Source: Imbricaverruca yamaguchii (taxonomy: Eukaryota > Arthropoda > Thecostraca > Neoverrucidae). From it: DNA of 64,000 nt. The notes under the pieces are model-generated. The model saw only the letters and a list, made by a program, of their open reading frames with translations, was not told where the DNA came from and did not search any database. Of the stretch, positions 35,005 to 47,511 are shown piece after piece. Numbering within the stretch: position 1 is the stretch's first letter; each line of letters begins with the position of its first letter. The stretch lies in NCBI GenBank assembly GCA_034440575.1, contig JAOTOL010001469.1, positions 1 to 64,000 of the forward strand. The letters are read 5' to 3'. The translations under genes were made by a program, and so were the position numbers.

Positions 35005-36708
35005 CTGATATCCCATCCACTTGGAAACAGTCAATAGTAACTCCCATTCACAAATCAGGAGATCCTTCGGATTCCTCTAATTGTAGACCCATCTCACCCG
35101 TTCTGGTTATCGCCAAGATCACTGAGAGGGTAGTGCAGAAACAACTATATCACTACCTAAACTCAAACCACCTACTGGCCCAAACTCAGCACGGCTTCAG
35201 ACCACGCCACTCTACGGAAACCGCCCTTATCTCAGTCACGGACGAAATACTAGCAGCAACGGATCGTTCGGAAGTAGTTCTCCTTTGCATTTTGGACCTC
35301 AGTAAATGTTTCGATGTAATAAACCACACCAACTGCTCACTAAACTTGAACTCCATGGAATCGATACCGACTCGTTTAAAGTATATCTGGGAGGTCATAC
35401 GCAGGCTGTTAGCGTCTCAGATCAACATGGAAACAGGCATCTCTCCTCCTTTCTCCCAAACAACATAGGTGTCTTTAAAGGCTCATCATGAGGTCCACTT
35501 TTCTATTGCATTTTTTCGAACGACCTCAGTTTGCACGTCCCAGTAGCACATGTCACCCAGTTCGCAGACGACACCCAGGTCCTCATCTTCGGTCGGAAGT
35601 CTGATCTCCAAAATCTGATAAGTCAGATGGAGACATGTCTGAGCCAACTCTACGACTACTTCCTGGATAACGGCTTGAAGGCGAACCCGACCAAAACTCA
35701 GCTTCTTACTCTCGGATCGCGTCAAAATCTACATAATATTACCCCGATGCGAGTGTGCTTTAGGGACGCCGTGATAGATGAGATCCATTCGTGTAAGAAC
35801 CTTGGGGTGACATTTGATTGCCACATGTCGTGGGATTCCCATGTAGCTGTTGTGGCCCGCAAGTGCACTGGGTTCCTCCTGGTCCTGAGCCATCTGCGTC
35901 ACCATCTACCGACCAGTACCCCCTTCACTATAGTCAATAGCCCAGTTATATCCAATATCCGATACTACATATCTGTTCACGGGAACGGGTCGTCAGCAAA
36001 CATCCACAGGCTAGACAAGATCATTAATTTAGCCACTAGAGTCGTGTCAGGTCTACGGAAATTTGATCATATTTCTGATGCCCGAAACGAGTTGGGTCTC
36101 CTCACTGCAGCTGATCTGTATCTATTCCACAGTCTCGCTTTGCTCCACAGGATCATTCTGACGGGTGAGCCTACGCATATTGCCGGTCAAATCACTGCAA
36201 ACCAGGGATGCAGAGCCGGGAAAATTTTGGACGGCTCCGGCTCCGACTCCGGCTCCGGCTCCGGCTCTGGCTCCGGGCAAAATGTACCGGCTCCGGCGGC
36301 TCCGACTCCGGCTCCGGCTCCGTACATCAAAAACATGAGCCGTCCTGCTTTTGACGGCTCCGACTTCGACTCCGGCTCCGGGCAAAATGTACCGGCTTCG
36401 GCGGCTCCGGCTCCGGCTCCGCATCCCCGCTGCAAGCTCTACCCTGCGAAACCGTCTTTAGGCCATCGCTTTCTTATCACTTCTACAAGCCACTCGTGTA
36501 TAGCTCGTGTTGCAAGTACGGTGTATGTAGAGCGGAAAGTGATATGGATATTGTTTTATGTTGGCGTACAAATGTTTGTTGCTCATCTGTTCCCACGATT
36601 GACCACAAATCTATCCTTTCTTTGTAAATATCTGTGAATTAAACCCAGACCGTCCGTAACAGCCACTGCACGTGGAGGGAAATATTGTGAAATAAATAAA
36701 TAAATGAA
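35005..36708 (+). pseudogene. L2/CR1-like RT pseudogene, 3' part
   Basis: Continuation of the 23,495 relic. Order of blocks: STWKQSIVTPIHKSGD, NCRPISPV, QHGFRPRHSTETAL, LDLSKCFDVI (first catalytic Asp), a frameshifted stretch at 35,330-35,530, then FADDTQ (catalytic DD) from 35,570, and the thumb/C-terminal region ending near 36,635. A small inserted element splits it at 36,203-36,429. The 3' end has an (AAAT)n tail at 36,689-36,706, as in L2/CR1/RTE-type LINEs. At least one frameshift; inactive. Confidence 0.88.
36203..36429. mobile_element. hAT-like MITE built of GGCTCC repeats, 227 bp
   Basis: Ends CAGGGATGCAGAGCCGG and GGCTCCGCATCCCCG, inverted with few mismatches. Flanking 8-mers CTGCAAAC (36,195-36,202) and CTGCAAGC (36,430-36,437) differ at one base, consistent with an 8-bp duplication. 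The body is two blocks of GGCTCCGGCTCCGACTCC repeats, each followed by GGGCAAAATGTACCGGC. It interrupts the C-terminal part of the RT pseudogene without shifting the downstream frame. Confidence 0.8.
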
Positions 36709-37980
36709 TATTTGGGCTTACGGGCGCATCGACTGCGTTGGTCATACAGCTCGGATCCACTGTAAGAGGTGTTTATGGCCCGGAGCCTCTGCAATCGTTT
36801 CATCGTGAATTCACAGTTCTTCGTGAAGCATGTGTACAATCGAGTAAATATATATTTTATTATCTATTGTCATTTACATTTTGGTGTCCTTGAATGAAAA
36901 TGCCACCAGATTATGATCCCAGGAACAACTGAAAGTGGTACTGATGGCCACTGCGACACTGCGACGGTTTCATGGTAGTTTCATGATGCCATAACTTACG
37001 CATAATGCTGTAAAATCTTCTCCTCTACTTCCTTCCGTCATTCATTTTTTGGTATTCACATGTACAAATATCAACAGAACATGATCCATCGATCTATCGG
37101 AAGAGGTTTGTTTGTTTATTGGTTGGTTCCCCTTTACATTCACGGCTACTGGTTCGGTGACCTGACCTGGGTTCACTGCAATGTCACGTGGGGGCTTCAC
37201 GATGCCTACACGTATGCTATAATACTAAATGTACTGGAAGAGGTACTGATGACACGGCCCCTGTAACGGTTTCATGGTGGTTTCACATTGCCTTAAAGCA
37301 TATAAACTGCTATAAATTATCTTTCGCTTCTTGCAGTCCTTTACTTTGTGGCATTCCGATGTGAAAATATTACCGGAATATGATCCTTCGATCTATTGGA
37401 AGAGATACAGATGACCTTGAGCCGCTGCGATGATGTCATGTCACTACATGACACCTTCGCTACGCTGTCAGGATTTTCCTAAGGGGCGACCAAAGAAAAG
37501 TAATGAAGGAGAGAAAGAGAGGAGTGAGAGAGAGTGTTTTCGGCGCGATGAGCGTGCCGAAAACTTTTGCGTTTTGCGTGCTTTACAAGCTTGAGCCATA
37601 TCTCGACGGGCCATATCTCAGTCGCAGTCTGTGACGTCATAAAAATTCACCCAAATCAAGTTCATTATTTAAACAGCCAGAAGATATCTACCTGTATGCG
37701 CCATATTCGGTTTCCTTTCGAGTGCAGGTAACGCAACTGCAGAAAGTGATTAATAACCGCACGTATCTCATGTAGGGGTAAGTATCTGTTTAGTCATTGG
37801 TTAATGAAGTCGATATGTCCTAAAGTCTGATTTACTCCCCAACCCAGAGTCCGAACAATGAACTTGTAATTCAACTAGACGGTACCTACCTAGCTGATTT
37901 TAGAGCATGCGGACATGCACACAGTCCATGCGGCGCAAAGACGACCAAGCTTACATAGGTATATACCTTTATTTTCCACG
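36709..37980. other. Intergenic, nothing recognised
   Basis: No coding or RNA feature found. Two related segments begin TTTCATGGT(A/G)GTTTCA at 36,968 and 37,270 and share downstream motifs (GATCC(A/T)TCGATCTAT(C/T)GGAAGAG at about 37,083 and 37,382), so a loose repeat of roughly 300 bp is present. Confidence 0.5.
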
Positions 37981-40900
37981 TGACCTTTGGCAAATATTTC
38001 TGTGTAAATTAGCAGTTTAAAGCAATTTTTGTGCTTGCATGAATTTCTTTTTCCAATGCAATGTTCATGAAGATGCTGAACACAATGCAAATATTCATTT
38101 CCTCTGCAAATGAAAATGTTGATGTATACTTCTCAGTTGGGGGGCAATATGCCACCAGAAATGGGCTTGGAGTTGTGTAATATAGCATAAAATGTCATGC
38201 TCTAAATAAATAAAAGTGTAATGTAACCTAACCTAACAGAAGTGATCAATCTAGCAATATTAACCTGCACTCGGAGGGCCTTTAAAGTGGGCTGATGAAT
38301 GGCAGATGTCTTTCAATTATGATAAGTGTAAGGTTATGCACCTGGGGTCTGGAGTTGAGACTTTCTAATATGCAACAGGATGGAGGGAACTGGGTGTTAT
38401 TGAAGAGGAAAGAGACTTAGGCATGTTGGCTTCAAAAGACCTTAAAGCAGAAAAAAATATCTCAGCTAGGAACAGGGCATTCAGAATGCTGGGACTCATT
38501 AACGGGAGTGTGAGGTATAAGAGTGAGGAAGTTATGAAACACTGTTTAGCATATGTGCAACCCCACTTGAAAATACTCTGTACAAGCATGAAACTCCACC
38601 TAGAAAGAGATATTGATATGTCTGAAAGAGTGCAGCATGAAGCCACCAGACTCATCAGTGGAATACATAACTTAGAATATGGAGAAAGGCTTATGGAATT
38701 AGATGTGTTCACTCAAGTATAGGAGATTATGTGTGGACATGATTGAAATGTACAAAATTGTTAAATGGGTAGATAAGGTTCATTTGAATGATGCTTTTTG
38801 GTTTAGAGTATCACATAGGGGTCATCAATTCAGGCTAGACAAGTTGAGGTGTAGGACAGCTAAGCTACAACAGGTCTTCAGTCAAAGGGTTGTTGATCAG
38901 TGGAATAGGCTGCTTGCTGATGTGGGTAGTTCCTCATTGAATGTATTTAAAGTAGGGTAGCCAAATTTTTAGACAGGGACATCTTGTCTTGGAGTTCTAA
39001 TTAGTCATGGATGGTGTGATATTTATGCTAAGTAAGTGTGTGTGGTACAGGCCCCTTTAAGGAGGCATGAGTGCAGTTTGAATATTATAAGTAAGGCATT
39101 CAATCCACATGTGTTCAGAGGGATCAAGGGAATATGGGTGGATAGCTAGGGTAGATGGGCATTGATGGGTGTGTGGGATGTCAGTGGGTGGCTTCTTTAG
39201 GATGTGGGTCTTTTTACCAGGCTTAGGGTATCTTATAAACAGACATAACTGGACTTGTGGCTTTTAAGTCTAAACACTTTAGGACTTTATGACTTGATGA
39301 AACCTGGCAAAATCTTCCATGCAAGGAGTTTTTATGGATTTTTTTAAACTACATTTTCAGATTTACAAAAGACCTAACTCAAGGACCTTTTTCTTCAAGG
39401 AAACAAAAAGTGTTTCAAATCCCATTTTTAACTTTTTTTAAATAGCACTATTTTTAAATCTAACTTAGCATAACAGAGCCTAAGCCTTTGTTTGTTTTGT
39501 GGAGATGAAATGAATAATCCTAAATGAAATGAGTAAAGTATAGCCCTCACACTTTCTTTATGTCAACAAGGTATCTAAGTCACCATCAGCTGACTGCCAT
39601 TCAAGTGCATTAAATTAACTAAGGAGTGTCACCAGGGTTATTTTGAAAGGATCAGTGTGGTGCTCATTCAGGGGCAACATAACCTAACCTAACATAGCAG
39701 GAACCCAACCTTACTTATACTCAGTACCAGGGTACCAATTTTAGCTTTACAATGTTTGTGCAGAAATCATGTATGCAGTAAAACAGGAGCTATGGAAGAT
39801 AGATCAAGGCCACTGCTGGAAGAACAGACTTGCCCTGGGTTTTTCATCCAAAGCATTATCCACCTCCAGGAACCTGACTTCCTTCTTTTGCAGGACAAAT
39901 TAATGGTGTGTTCTCACAATTAATTTGTGGATACTTATTGCTTTTTTTTGCTTCTTTGTATAAAGGCATCACACCACATTGATTCCTAAGCTGCTTAAAC
40001 TGAGTATTTTATTCAAGTACCTACCTAGGACCTACATAATAGCATGTTATATAATTATGGAAGAAATCTAGAAAACCCAAATAACAAAATGGAAGAGATC
40101 TATGGCCACATCCCAAAGTTATACATTTGACTTTGGTTCACTTTCAATTTGTAGGTGGAATCCACTACCACCAATGTTTTTTGTTCTTGTTATTTTTTTC
40201 AATTAAAATGATCAAGAAGAGAATCACTTTGTTTGTATTTACATGTTGTCCACTGCCTATTCAACACCAATGTACCAAACTTTTATATGCATGCAATGTG
40301 ATATGTAGGTTGTGGGACCTTTTACTCACTAAATAATGTGCTGGGTTTTAGCTGGTTTTAGCAGGTTTTGGCCAGGTTTTGCTATCAGCATGGCTGATGC
40401 TAACTTTATCTAGCTTTTTGCCACCACCATAATATTCCACTTGGAATGTATTCACTCTGCCCTGTTCAAGTGAGCTTGCTATGTGCACTATGCAGCCCAT
40501 GGATACATGTAACAGATAACAAACCCCTCTTGACCAAAATAACCAAGCTGAGCTGCTTTCACCCCTGGGCACCCAGCTGCTCAAGGGTGAAAAATGCTAA
40601 GTTCCATTGGTGAAAATTTTGTTAACCATGTGTGCTGTTTGAATGGCTGCTTTCTATTTGATATGTTTATCATTGACCATGAGGGCATCCAGGATAGGAA
40701 TATAGTGATGTGTTTGGTAACATTAATTCATATTTGTTCTAGTTTAATTAGAATGTGGTCCAATGATTGATCACAGTTTGTGATAGCATCATTTATGTTG
40801 CAGCTGTTTCCAACTTTGTGAGCATGCTTGGTATCAGTTAAGTCCATACTAACACCAATATATTTTAGGTGTTGTCATGTCCTCTTTAGTATTAGTGACC

Positions 40901-41160
40901 TTTGATGTTAGGTGCTAATTGATTAAATGTGGTCCATGCACCATAAACTCCATGGCCGACAATTTTTCTGATATTTGGTCTGTGGACATGCATGAGGAAT
41001 ACAGATTTACAAATCATGTGTCAATGGATTCAACTTGCATGCATATACTCATGTAGCATTCTCCCAAAGGCTCTCAGTTTGTGGCAAGATGAACTATTGA
41101 ATGTGTGCCTCACATCTTGTTGGCAGGGAGACTCTAAGAATAGCTAATATTTACTGTCAA
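37981..41160. other. CpG-free block of 3.2 kb
   Basis: By direct reading I find only three CpG dinucleotides (near 38,272, 38,503 and 40,957), while DNA on both sides has many. It is AT-rich, contains an old CR1 fragment and two AACCTAACCTAAC tracts (38,224 and 39,681), and no other recognised gene. Confidence 0.85.
38266..38960 (+). pseudogene. Old CR1-type RT fragment, C-terminal part
   Basis: Frames encode FNYDKCKVMHLGSG, ERDLGMLASKDLKAEKNIS, RAFRMLGLINGSVRYKSEEV, QPHLKILCTSM, then after a frameshift LKYRRLCVDMIEMYKIVKWV and VDQWNRLLADVGSSSLNVFK. These align block by block with the 3' part of the RT at 26,972-28,636 but are strongly diverged, with frameshifts and a stop after the MHLGSG block. 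CpGs are almost all lost. Confidence 0.88.
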
Positions 41161-41511
41161 CCGACGCGAAATTGGGTGTGTATAAGTGTGGCAAATCCTT
41201 GGTTCAATTTGACTTCCGTGAGGTATTTAGGAGTCTAAATGCAGAATGTGAGCTCCGCCGATCACGCTCGTGTGTATGTCAGTTTGGTACTGTAGCTATT
41301 CTGTCATGCTGACAATGCTTTGTTTTTAGGCGATCTTGTCATACTTTGCCACTGGCTGATTACCCAGCGATCCTGTAATATGCAAGATAGGTGGATGGTG
41401 TTTCAGCGATCCTGCGGCGGTTATCACGGATGGATGATGTTTCAGCGATCATGTGGTGTTTACGATAGCTGAATTGTGTTTCTGTGATTTTGTAGTATTC
41501 CTGGCATCAGG
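41161..41511. other. Flank of the GMPS upstream array
   Basis: CpG content returns to normal here. Degenerate GCGATCCTGTGGT-type motifs approach the array. No promoter element is identifiable. Confidence 0.4.
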
Positions 41512-42376
41512 GTGGTGTTTCAGCCAGCCTGCGGTATTCACGGCAGCGTGGTGGTGTTCCAGCCGGCCTGCGGTATTCACTGCAGCAGGGCGGTGTTTCA
41601 GGCAGCCTGCGGTATTCACGGCAGCAGGGCAGTGTTTCAGCCAGCCTGCGGTATTCACAGCAGCTGGGCAGTGTTTCAGCCAGCCTGCGGTATTCACGGC
41701 AGCGGGCGGTGTTTCAGGCGGCCTGCGGTATACACGGCAGCGGGGCGGTGTTTCAGGTAGCCTGCGGTATTCACGGCAGCGGGGCGGTGTTTCAGACGGC
41801 CTGCGGTATTCACGGCATGGGCGGTGTTTCGGCAGCTGCGGTATTCACGGCAGTGGCGGTGTTTCAGGCGGCCTGCGGTATCACGGCAGCGGGCGGTGTT
41901 TCAGGCGGCTGCGGTATTCACGGCAGCGGGGCGGTGTTTCAGGCAGCCTGCGGTATTCACGGCAGCGGGCGGTGTTTCAGGCGGCCTGCGGTATACACGG
42001 CAGCGGGGCGGTGTTTCAGGTAGCCTGCGGTGTTTCAGGCAGCCTGCGGTATTCACGGCAGCGGGGCGGTGTTTCAGACGGCGTGCGGTATTCACGGCAG
42101 CGGGGCGGTGTTTCAGGCAGCCTGCGGTATTCACGGCAGCGGGGCGGTGTTTCAGACGGCCTGCGGTATTCACGGCAGCGGGGCGGTGTTTCAGGCAGCC
42201 TGCGGTATTCACGGCAGCGGGCGGTGTTTCAGCGCTGCGGTATCACGGGGGGCGGTGTTTCAGGCAGCCTGCGGTATTCACGGCAGCGGGGCGGTGTTTC
42301 AGGCAGCCTGCGGTATTCACGGCAGCGGGGCGGTGTTTCAGACGGCCTGCGGTATTCACGGCAGCGGGGCGGTGTT
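41512..42376. repeat. 39-bp minisatellite, about 22 copies, upstream of GMPS exon 1
   Basis: Unit GGTATTCACGGCAGCGGGGC plus GGTGTTTCAGGCAGCCTGC. Copies vary in GCAGC/GACGGC near the end and several are shortened (41,815-41,900, 42,220-42,260). The period is a multiple of three and one frame is open through the array into GMPS exon 1 (from 41,453). It ends 72 bp before the GMPS ATG. Confidence 0.97.
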
Positions 42377-42448
42377 GAAGTGATCCTGTCGTGCTGTTTC
42401 TCGCGTCGGTTGGCGCAGAGCCACAGCCACAGGATTCAGCCGTCGGCC

Positions 42449-42606
42449 ATGAACGGAGCGAACGTGCACACGGATATGGTGGCGCTGCTGGACGCCGGCG
42501 CCCAGTATGGCAAGGTCATCGACCGGCGCGTGCGTGAGCTGCACGTGCAGACGGAGATGCTGCCACTGGACACGCCAGCCATCACGCTCAAAGAGCGCGG
42601 CTTCAA
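42449..42606 (+). CDS. GMPS: GMPS exon 1: start of amidotransferase domain
   Basis: ATG in GCCATGAAC, then [19 protein letters not shown], the first beta-strand of the class I amidotransferase domain. Donor TTCAA|GTAAGA, phase 2. The N-terminal tail (about 12 residues before the LLDAG strand) is shorter than in human GMPS. The frame is also open upstream into the minisatellite. A CACAG acceptor-like site at about 42,430 makes an upstream exon possible. Confidence 0.9.
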
Positions 42607-45600
42607 GTAAGAGCGTGCCATCGTCTTGGTACAGTGTTAATCATCGCCTTTCATCAGGTGTGAGATGTTGAAATGAGTACAGCAAGGTGCCGAAATTCGT
42701 CATAGAAATGTGACTTAACTTAGCTGACAGATTCTTCAAGCACAATTTTGATCAACACCCTACACACATGCACTTTTTTATTTGAGATACATAATTCGGG
42801 ATGGCTATGTTAGCAATAATGAGTAAAATACCCATCCTTATCAACTGACGTTGTATAACAGACAACACTACAGGTAATCCTTTTCCTGAAATTGTGCTAA
42901 GAGATGTTCATGCATCATAATCTGCGATGGTGAGTATTAGCATAATGTTTGTCAACAAGGTACTGCTAGAAATTTGATGAATACTTCATGGAAACTCATC
43001 ACAAAGCACGATGTTGATACTTCGTTGGGAGGAATGCTGATTCATAGTTCAGAAAGTGGCATATTCCACCATATTTCACAAAAGAATGTATATGTCCTGC
43101 CTAAATGTATATGTAAATGTCTTGGTAGGCTCGCCAGCCTGACAAAGTGCATAGGCAGCCTGCATCGAGGGACTCTGATCAATGGTTTGTAGCCGGTGAT
43201 TCTTTGAAGGCTCAGTCAGTACCATCCAGATAGCTCAGTTAGTTAGAGCGGTTGCCTGTATTAGTCTCCCCTGTCTGCCAAAGCAGAGTTTGACTCGCTG
43301 GAGGCGGTCGCATTTGGTCTCCGGCTGAGAGGATACAGGTTCAGGATGCAGGATCTAGATGTAGGATGTCAAAACTGTCCTGCAAAAGACGTCTATACAG
43401 CATTCTGTGGTAGATAAGTAAACGCTTGTAACGCCCATGTAAGGACCCGCAAACGTTCGTAAATGCCCGTACATGTCCATAAGGGCCCGTACACGTCCGC
43501 TGTGGTCTGCAGACGTTGGTCAGAGCCCGTAGGTATGCATTCGTGAGGGCCTGTATGCATGCGTGATGGTCTGTAGACACTCGTAGAGGCTGTGTGGTTT
43601 GATGCTCCTCTCAACTGAACATATAATCAACTTGTGAGTACCATGTTCTTTATGAGCATATGTCCTATCTGTTCTGCTGCTAAAGACGTTCGTAATAACC
43701 CGTAGGCGTTCGTTGGGACCAGAAGCTGTTCGTGAGGGACCGTAGACCTGTATATGTCCGCAACGGCCCTTCTACGTTCGTAAGGGCCTGCGCCTCGCTG
43801 ACATTGGGGACACGACCTACCATAAGACGTAGAAGCGCCGTATCGGTAGCTCAGGTGGTTAGAACGCCTGCTTGCACTGGCCTCCCTGTCCTGGCAAGAT
43901 AGGGTTCGAGTCGCTGCGCGTGCTCGCATCCAGCCCCGGGCTGAGTGGATCAGGTGGCAACCGTCCCGATAAGGCCTGTGACGGGTTACCGGGACGGCCG
44001 TTTCGGTACATTGACAGAACGTTAAAATTCCTGGGCCTGGGTTCATGCAACAAGCTTTGCTTAGCAAAAGAACCCTGTTTCATAAAGCCACCCCAGCAAG
44101 AATTTGGACTAAATTTATATTTAACAAAAGAGAAAGTGCTTGTTGTGGAGCAAGATCCAGCTGGGTCTAGCTGGGTTTGATGCTCCTATCAGTTGAACAT
44201 ACAATTAATTTGTGAATACCATGTTCTGTGTGAGCATATGTCCTATTTGTTCCACTAGTAATAATGGAGAAGTCGAGAATTGCCTGTGTACCAAGTTGTA
44301 TTATTTATCAATTAACTGTGTGCCAGCATAACACTGATAATCTCAACCTCGATTATTTTTTTACCTACAATACCTTTGCTGTTGTAAGCATCCCTAAGTG
44401 TCGATATTGGTATATTGGATATTGTATGAAAAGATATTGGATATAGCGCCGGGCTGCAAAGGCCATCTGGTGCTGTATGACTAAAGCAGTCGATGCGCCC
44501 CTAAGCCCAAATAACCAACAAACGGCCATCTGGTCATGGGACGAAAGGTTCGTGCCGCTTCACGCGCTCGCTTTTGACGCTTCCGGCTGTGGCAGGCAGT
44601 TGGCAACTGGCCAGGCAAGGTCGGGGCTGCAGCCACCGGGCGACCAGTTTAGATATGTGAGTACGTTAAACTTCCGGTCAAAATTGTGTGATATAACTGG
44701 TATTTCCCGATCTGGGGAGGGGGGGGGGTGAGGGTCAGTGCAACAAGCTTGCCATTAGCACTTATTCTGTAAAGCTAGTAGTAGTTTGCATACTACTTCT
44801 ATCTGTAAAGCTAGTAGTTAAGTAATTAAATAATCAGCTGCTTGTGACACCTCTCAACTTCTCTGCTGGTGGTGGCCAGCGGATTGAGAACTGATTTTGT
44901 GAAGTGTGAACATATAATAGTAAACTCTTTTCACTGAAGTAGCAGTAGTCCCATGGTATGTGTGATGTCCTGCTATGTGATTTTAGAATAACACTCTGAA
45001 TGTGAACATCAATATGTAGCTAATTCGTCAGCATCAACCCATGCTAGACAATGCTGCTGGTATGCAGCCACGCAAATGTGTATGCCTTTTACCTCTCACC
45101 TCATTTAGGCTCTCATGTGACCATAAGTTCCATAGGTCATTTGACATTAAAGCTGCATTAATGGTGTCTGCCTGAAGTTTGAAATGCCAGGACCAATTCC
45201 TTTTATTTCAGAGATAACCTGGCAAACAGGTGCAAACTCCTCCCATATTTAACTATCTGTGGAAGATATGCATGTTGTGAAGACTCAGACTGACTTGAGC
45301 TATTTGCACTTTTCACTTGTGGCCGGAGATGTCGAATGGTCGATGTGCCACGACCGCCACGTAATGACCAATGCCGTGATGGTGACCGCCACGTGATGAC
45401 CGATCGAACATGCCACGTGATGATGGATGTGGCGTCTCCCGCCGTTGTCGGTGGCCTCGTGCAACACGTCCTGCCATTCACAGAGCCATCATCATCTCCG
45501 GCGGGCCGAGCTCGGTGAACGCCGAGGACTCGCCGCTGTACGACTCAGACATCTTCCGCATCGGCGTGCCCGTGCTCGGCATCTGCTACGGCTTCCACAT

Positions 45601-47415
45601 GATGAACAAGGAGTTCGGCGGTCTCGTGCAGACGAAGGAGGAGCGCGAGGACGGGCAGTTCGACATTGAGGTGGACAACAAGTGTGTCCTCTTTAAGTGA
45701 GTTCTTTTAGAGTTTGGTCGGGTAGTCAGTTCAGTGTGTTCGGCTAAGTCACAGTTCATTGACAGTAGCCAACTTCCAGCACCCAGATAAATTGGGATGT
45801 TGTGTTTTCCAGGTTAAGTGTAGGTTTTCGATACCAACTACCACTGTCAGGGAAGGTTAAGAAGCATATGTGATGTATGAAGGTGTATGCATGGCTTGCC
45901 GTTGTTAGCAAGAGCTGACCTGATACACCTCGGCCTTCTGAATAATTTGAATTTTGAAAGTAAATCTGGAAAAGAAGTGTGCCAGTATGCTGTCAAGCAG
46001 ATATGCCAAAATTGCGTTAATGTCAATAATGATTTTCGAGAACAAGATTGCTTCGGCATTTTGAGCGCACGAAATAGATGGTATGACTTTCAGTTAAGCT
46101 GACGAATGGACAATCGGCTCGAGAAATGGAATGTATTCTACGTTCACGGCAAGTACGGCTTGTTTACCGTAGTACTAGCTCATGTTACATAAATGGCAGT
46201 GGATGAGGCTATTGAGGTGCACGCAGGTACACGACTTGTCATGTGATTTATATACCATATAATCGCAAGTTGTATTGTAACAGGAGTGACAATGTGCCCG
46301 ACAGAGATCTGGAGAAGACTCAGCGCGTGCTGCTCACTCACGGAGATTCTGTGTCGCGCGTGCCGGACTCCTTCAAGGTGGTCGGTCGCTCCGGCAACCT
46401 AGTGGCCGCGATCGCCAACGACAAATTGCGCCTGTATGGTGTCCAGTTCCACCCGGAGGTAATCTTGCTGGTCGTATTATTACAAGGTGTGCTGAGGTGG
46501 ATGGGACACTGTACATCCTCTTAAGCATCCATCATTGTCGCCAAGTGGTAACATATGGAAACTCAGCGCTAGCTGCAGAGTGTTGATATTCAGAGATAGC
46601 TGCATCATCAGTTAGCAATATGCTGGCTGCTGGATTCTAGGTTCAAATGATCTGTCAGTTTAGTTCGCGATCAATGAATCGAAAGTTATTGTTGGAGTGG
46701 GTATTGGCCCTGCCCATTTTTTTCGAAATTTGTTCAACAGACACTCAATTTACCGACCCGTCATGCAGCCTTGTTTCGACAGGAAAGCTGAGGATAGGTA
46801 CGGACATTCCCACACACCAGCACAGTACACGTAGCCGTTACCATCGGACCAGATAGACGATCTCCATCATGTGGCCAACTGGTGATGCATTTTGTGCCCT
46901 GTTCGGCTGGAAAATGCTTACACCACGAAGGCCAAGACCGATCCCGAGGCGCTACCGTGCCAGTATGGTGGTGTTCTCTACGAGCATATTCCTGATGAGA
47001 GTGAGGCTGTGGTGTTCTTGCAGGTGTGTTTTGGGAGCGCCGTCTCTCAAATGCATCGTTAACCACCTCCTCAGCGTCGTTGTCGTTAGCCCGATGTAAT
47101 AAACCTGGCCCGTAATATATCAGGCCGTATTTACATTCGAACCAGTAAATTGCATTGGCCTAGTCGTCACAAAATGTATTGACGTTTTCATGCCCTGATT
47201 GGATAGCAATTTGACCCCTTTGTATGCCATGCAGTGTAACGATATAATGCTTGTTGTCCTGATAACGGTTGGGCGAATTGAAACGGTGACCAAGCATCTA
47301 TGAGTATCATTGTGAACACTTTAATTTTATACTGATAAAGAGAGAACGAATAATACGAGGTATCGAAGGAACCCAGAATCAGGGAAAACGTTGCAGGAAT
47401 TGTTGTCATTTGCAA

Positions 47416-47511
<96 letters not shown>

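Noticed and set aside
38224..39695. Interstitial telomere (TTAGG)n
   Set aside because: Only two or three AACCT units at each of two places; too short to be more than chance or a small motif.
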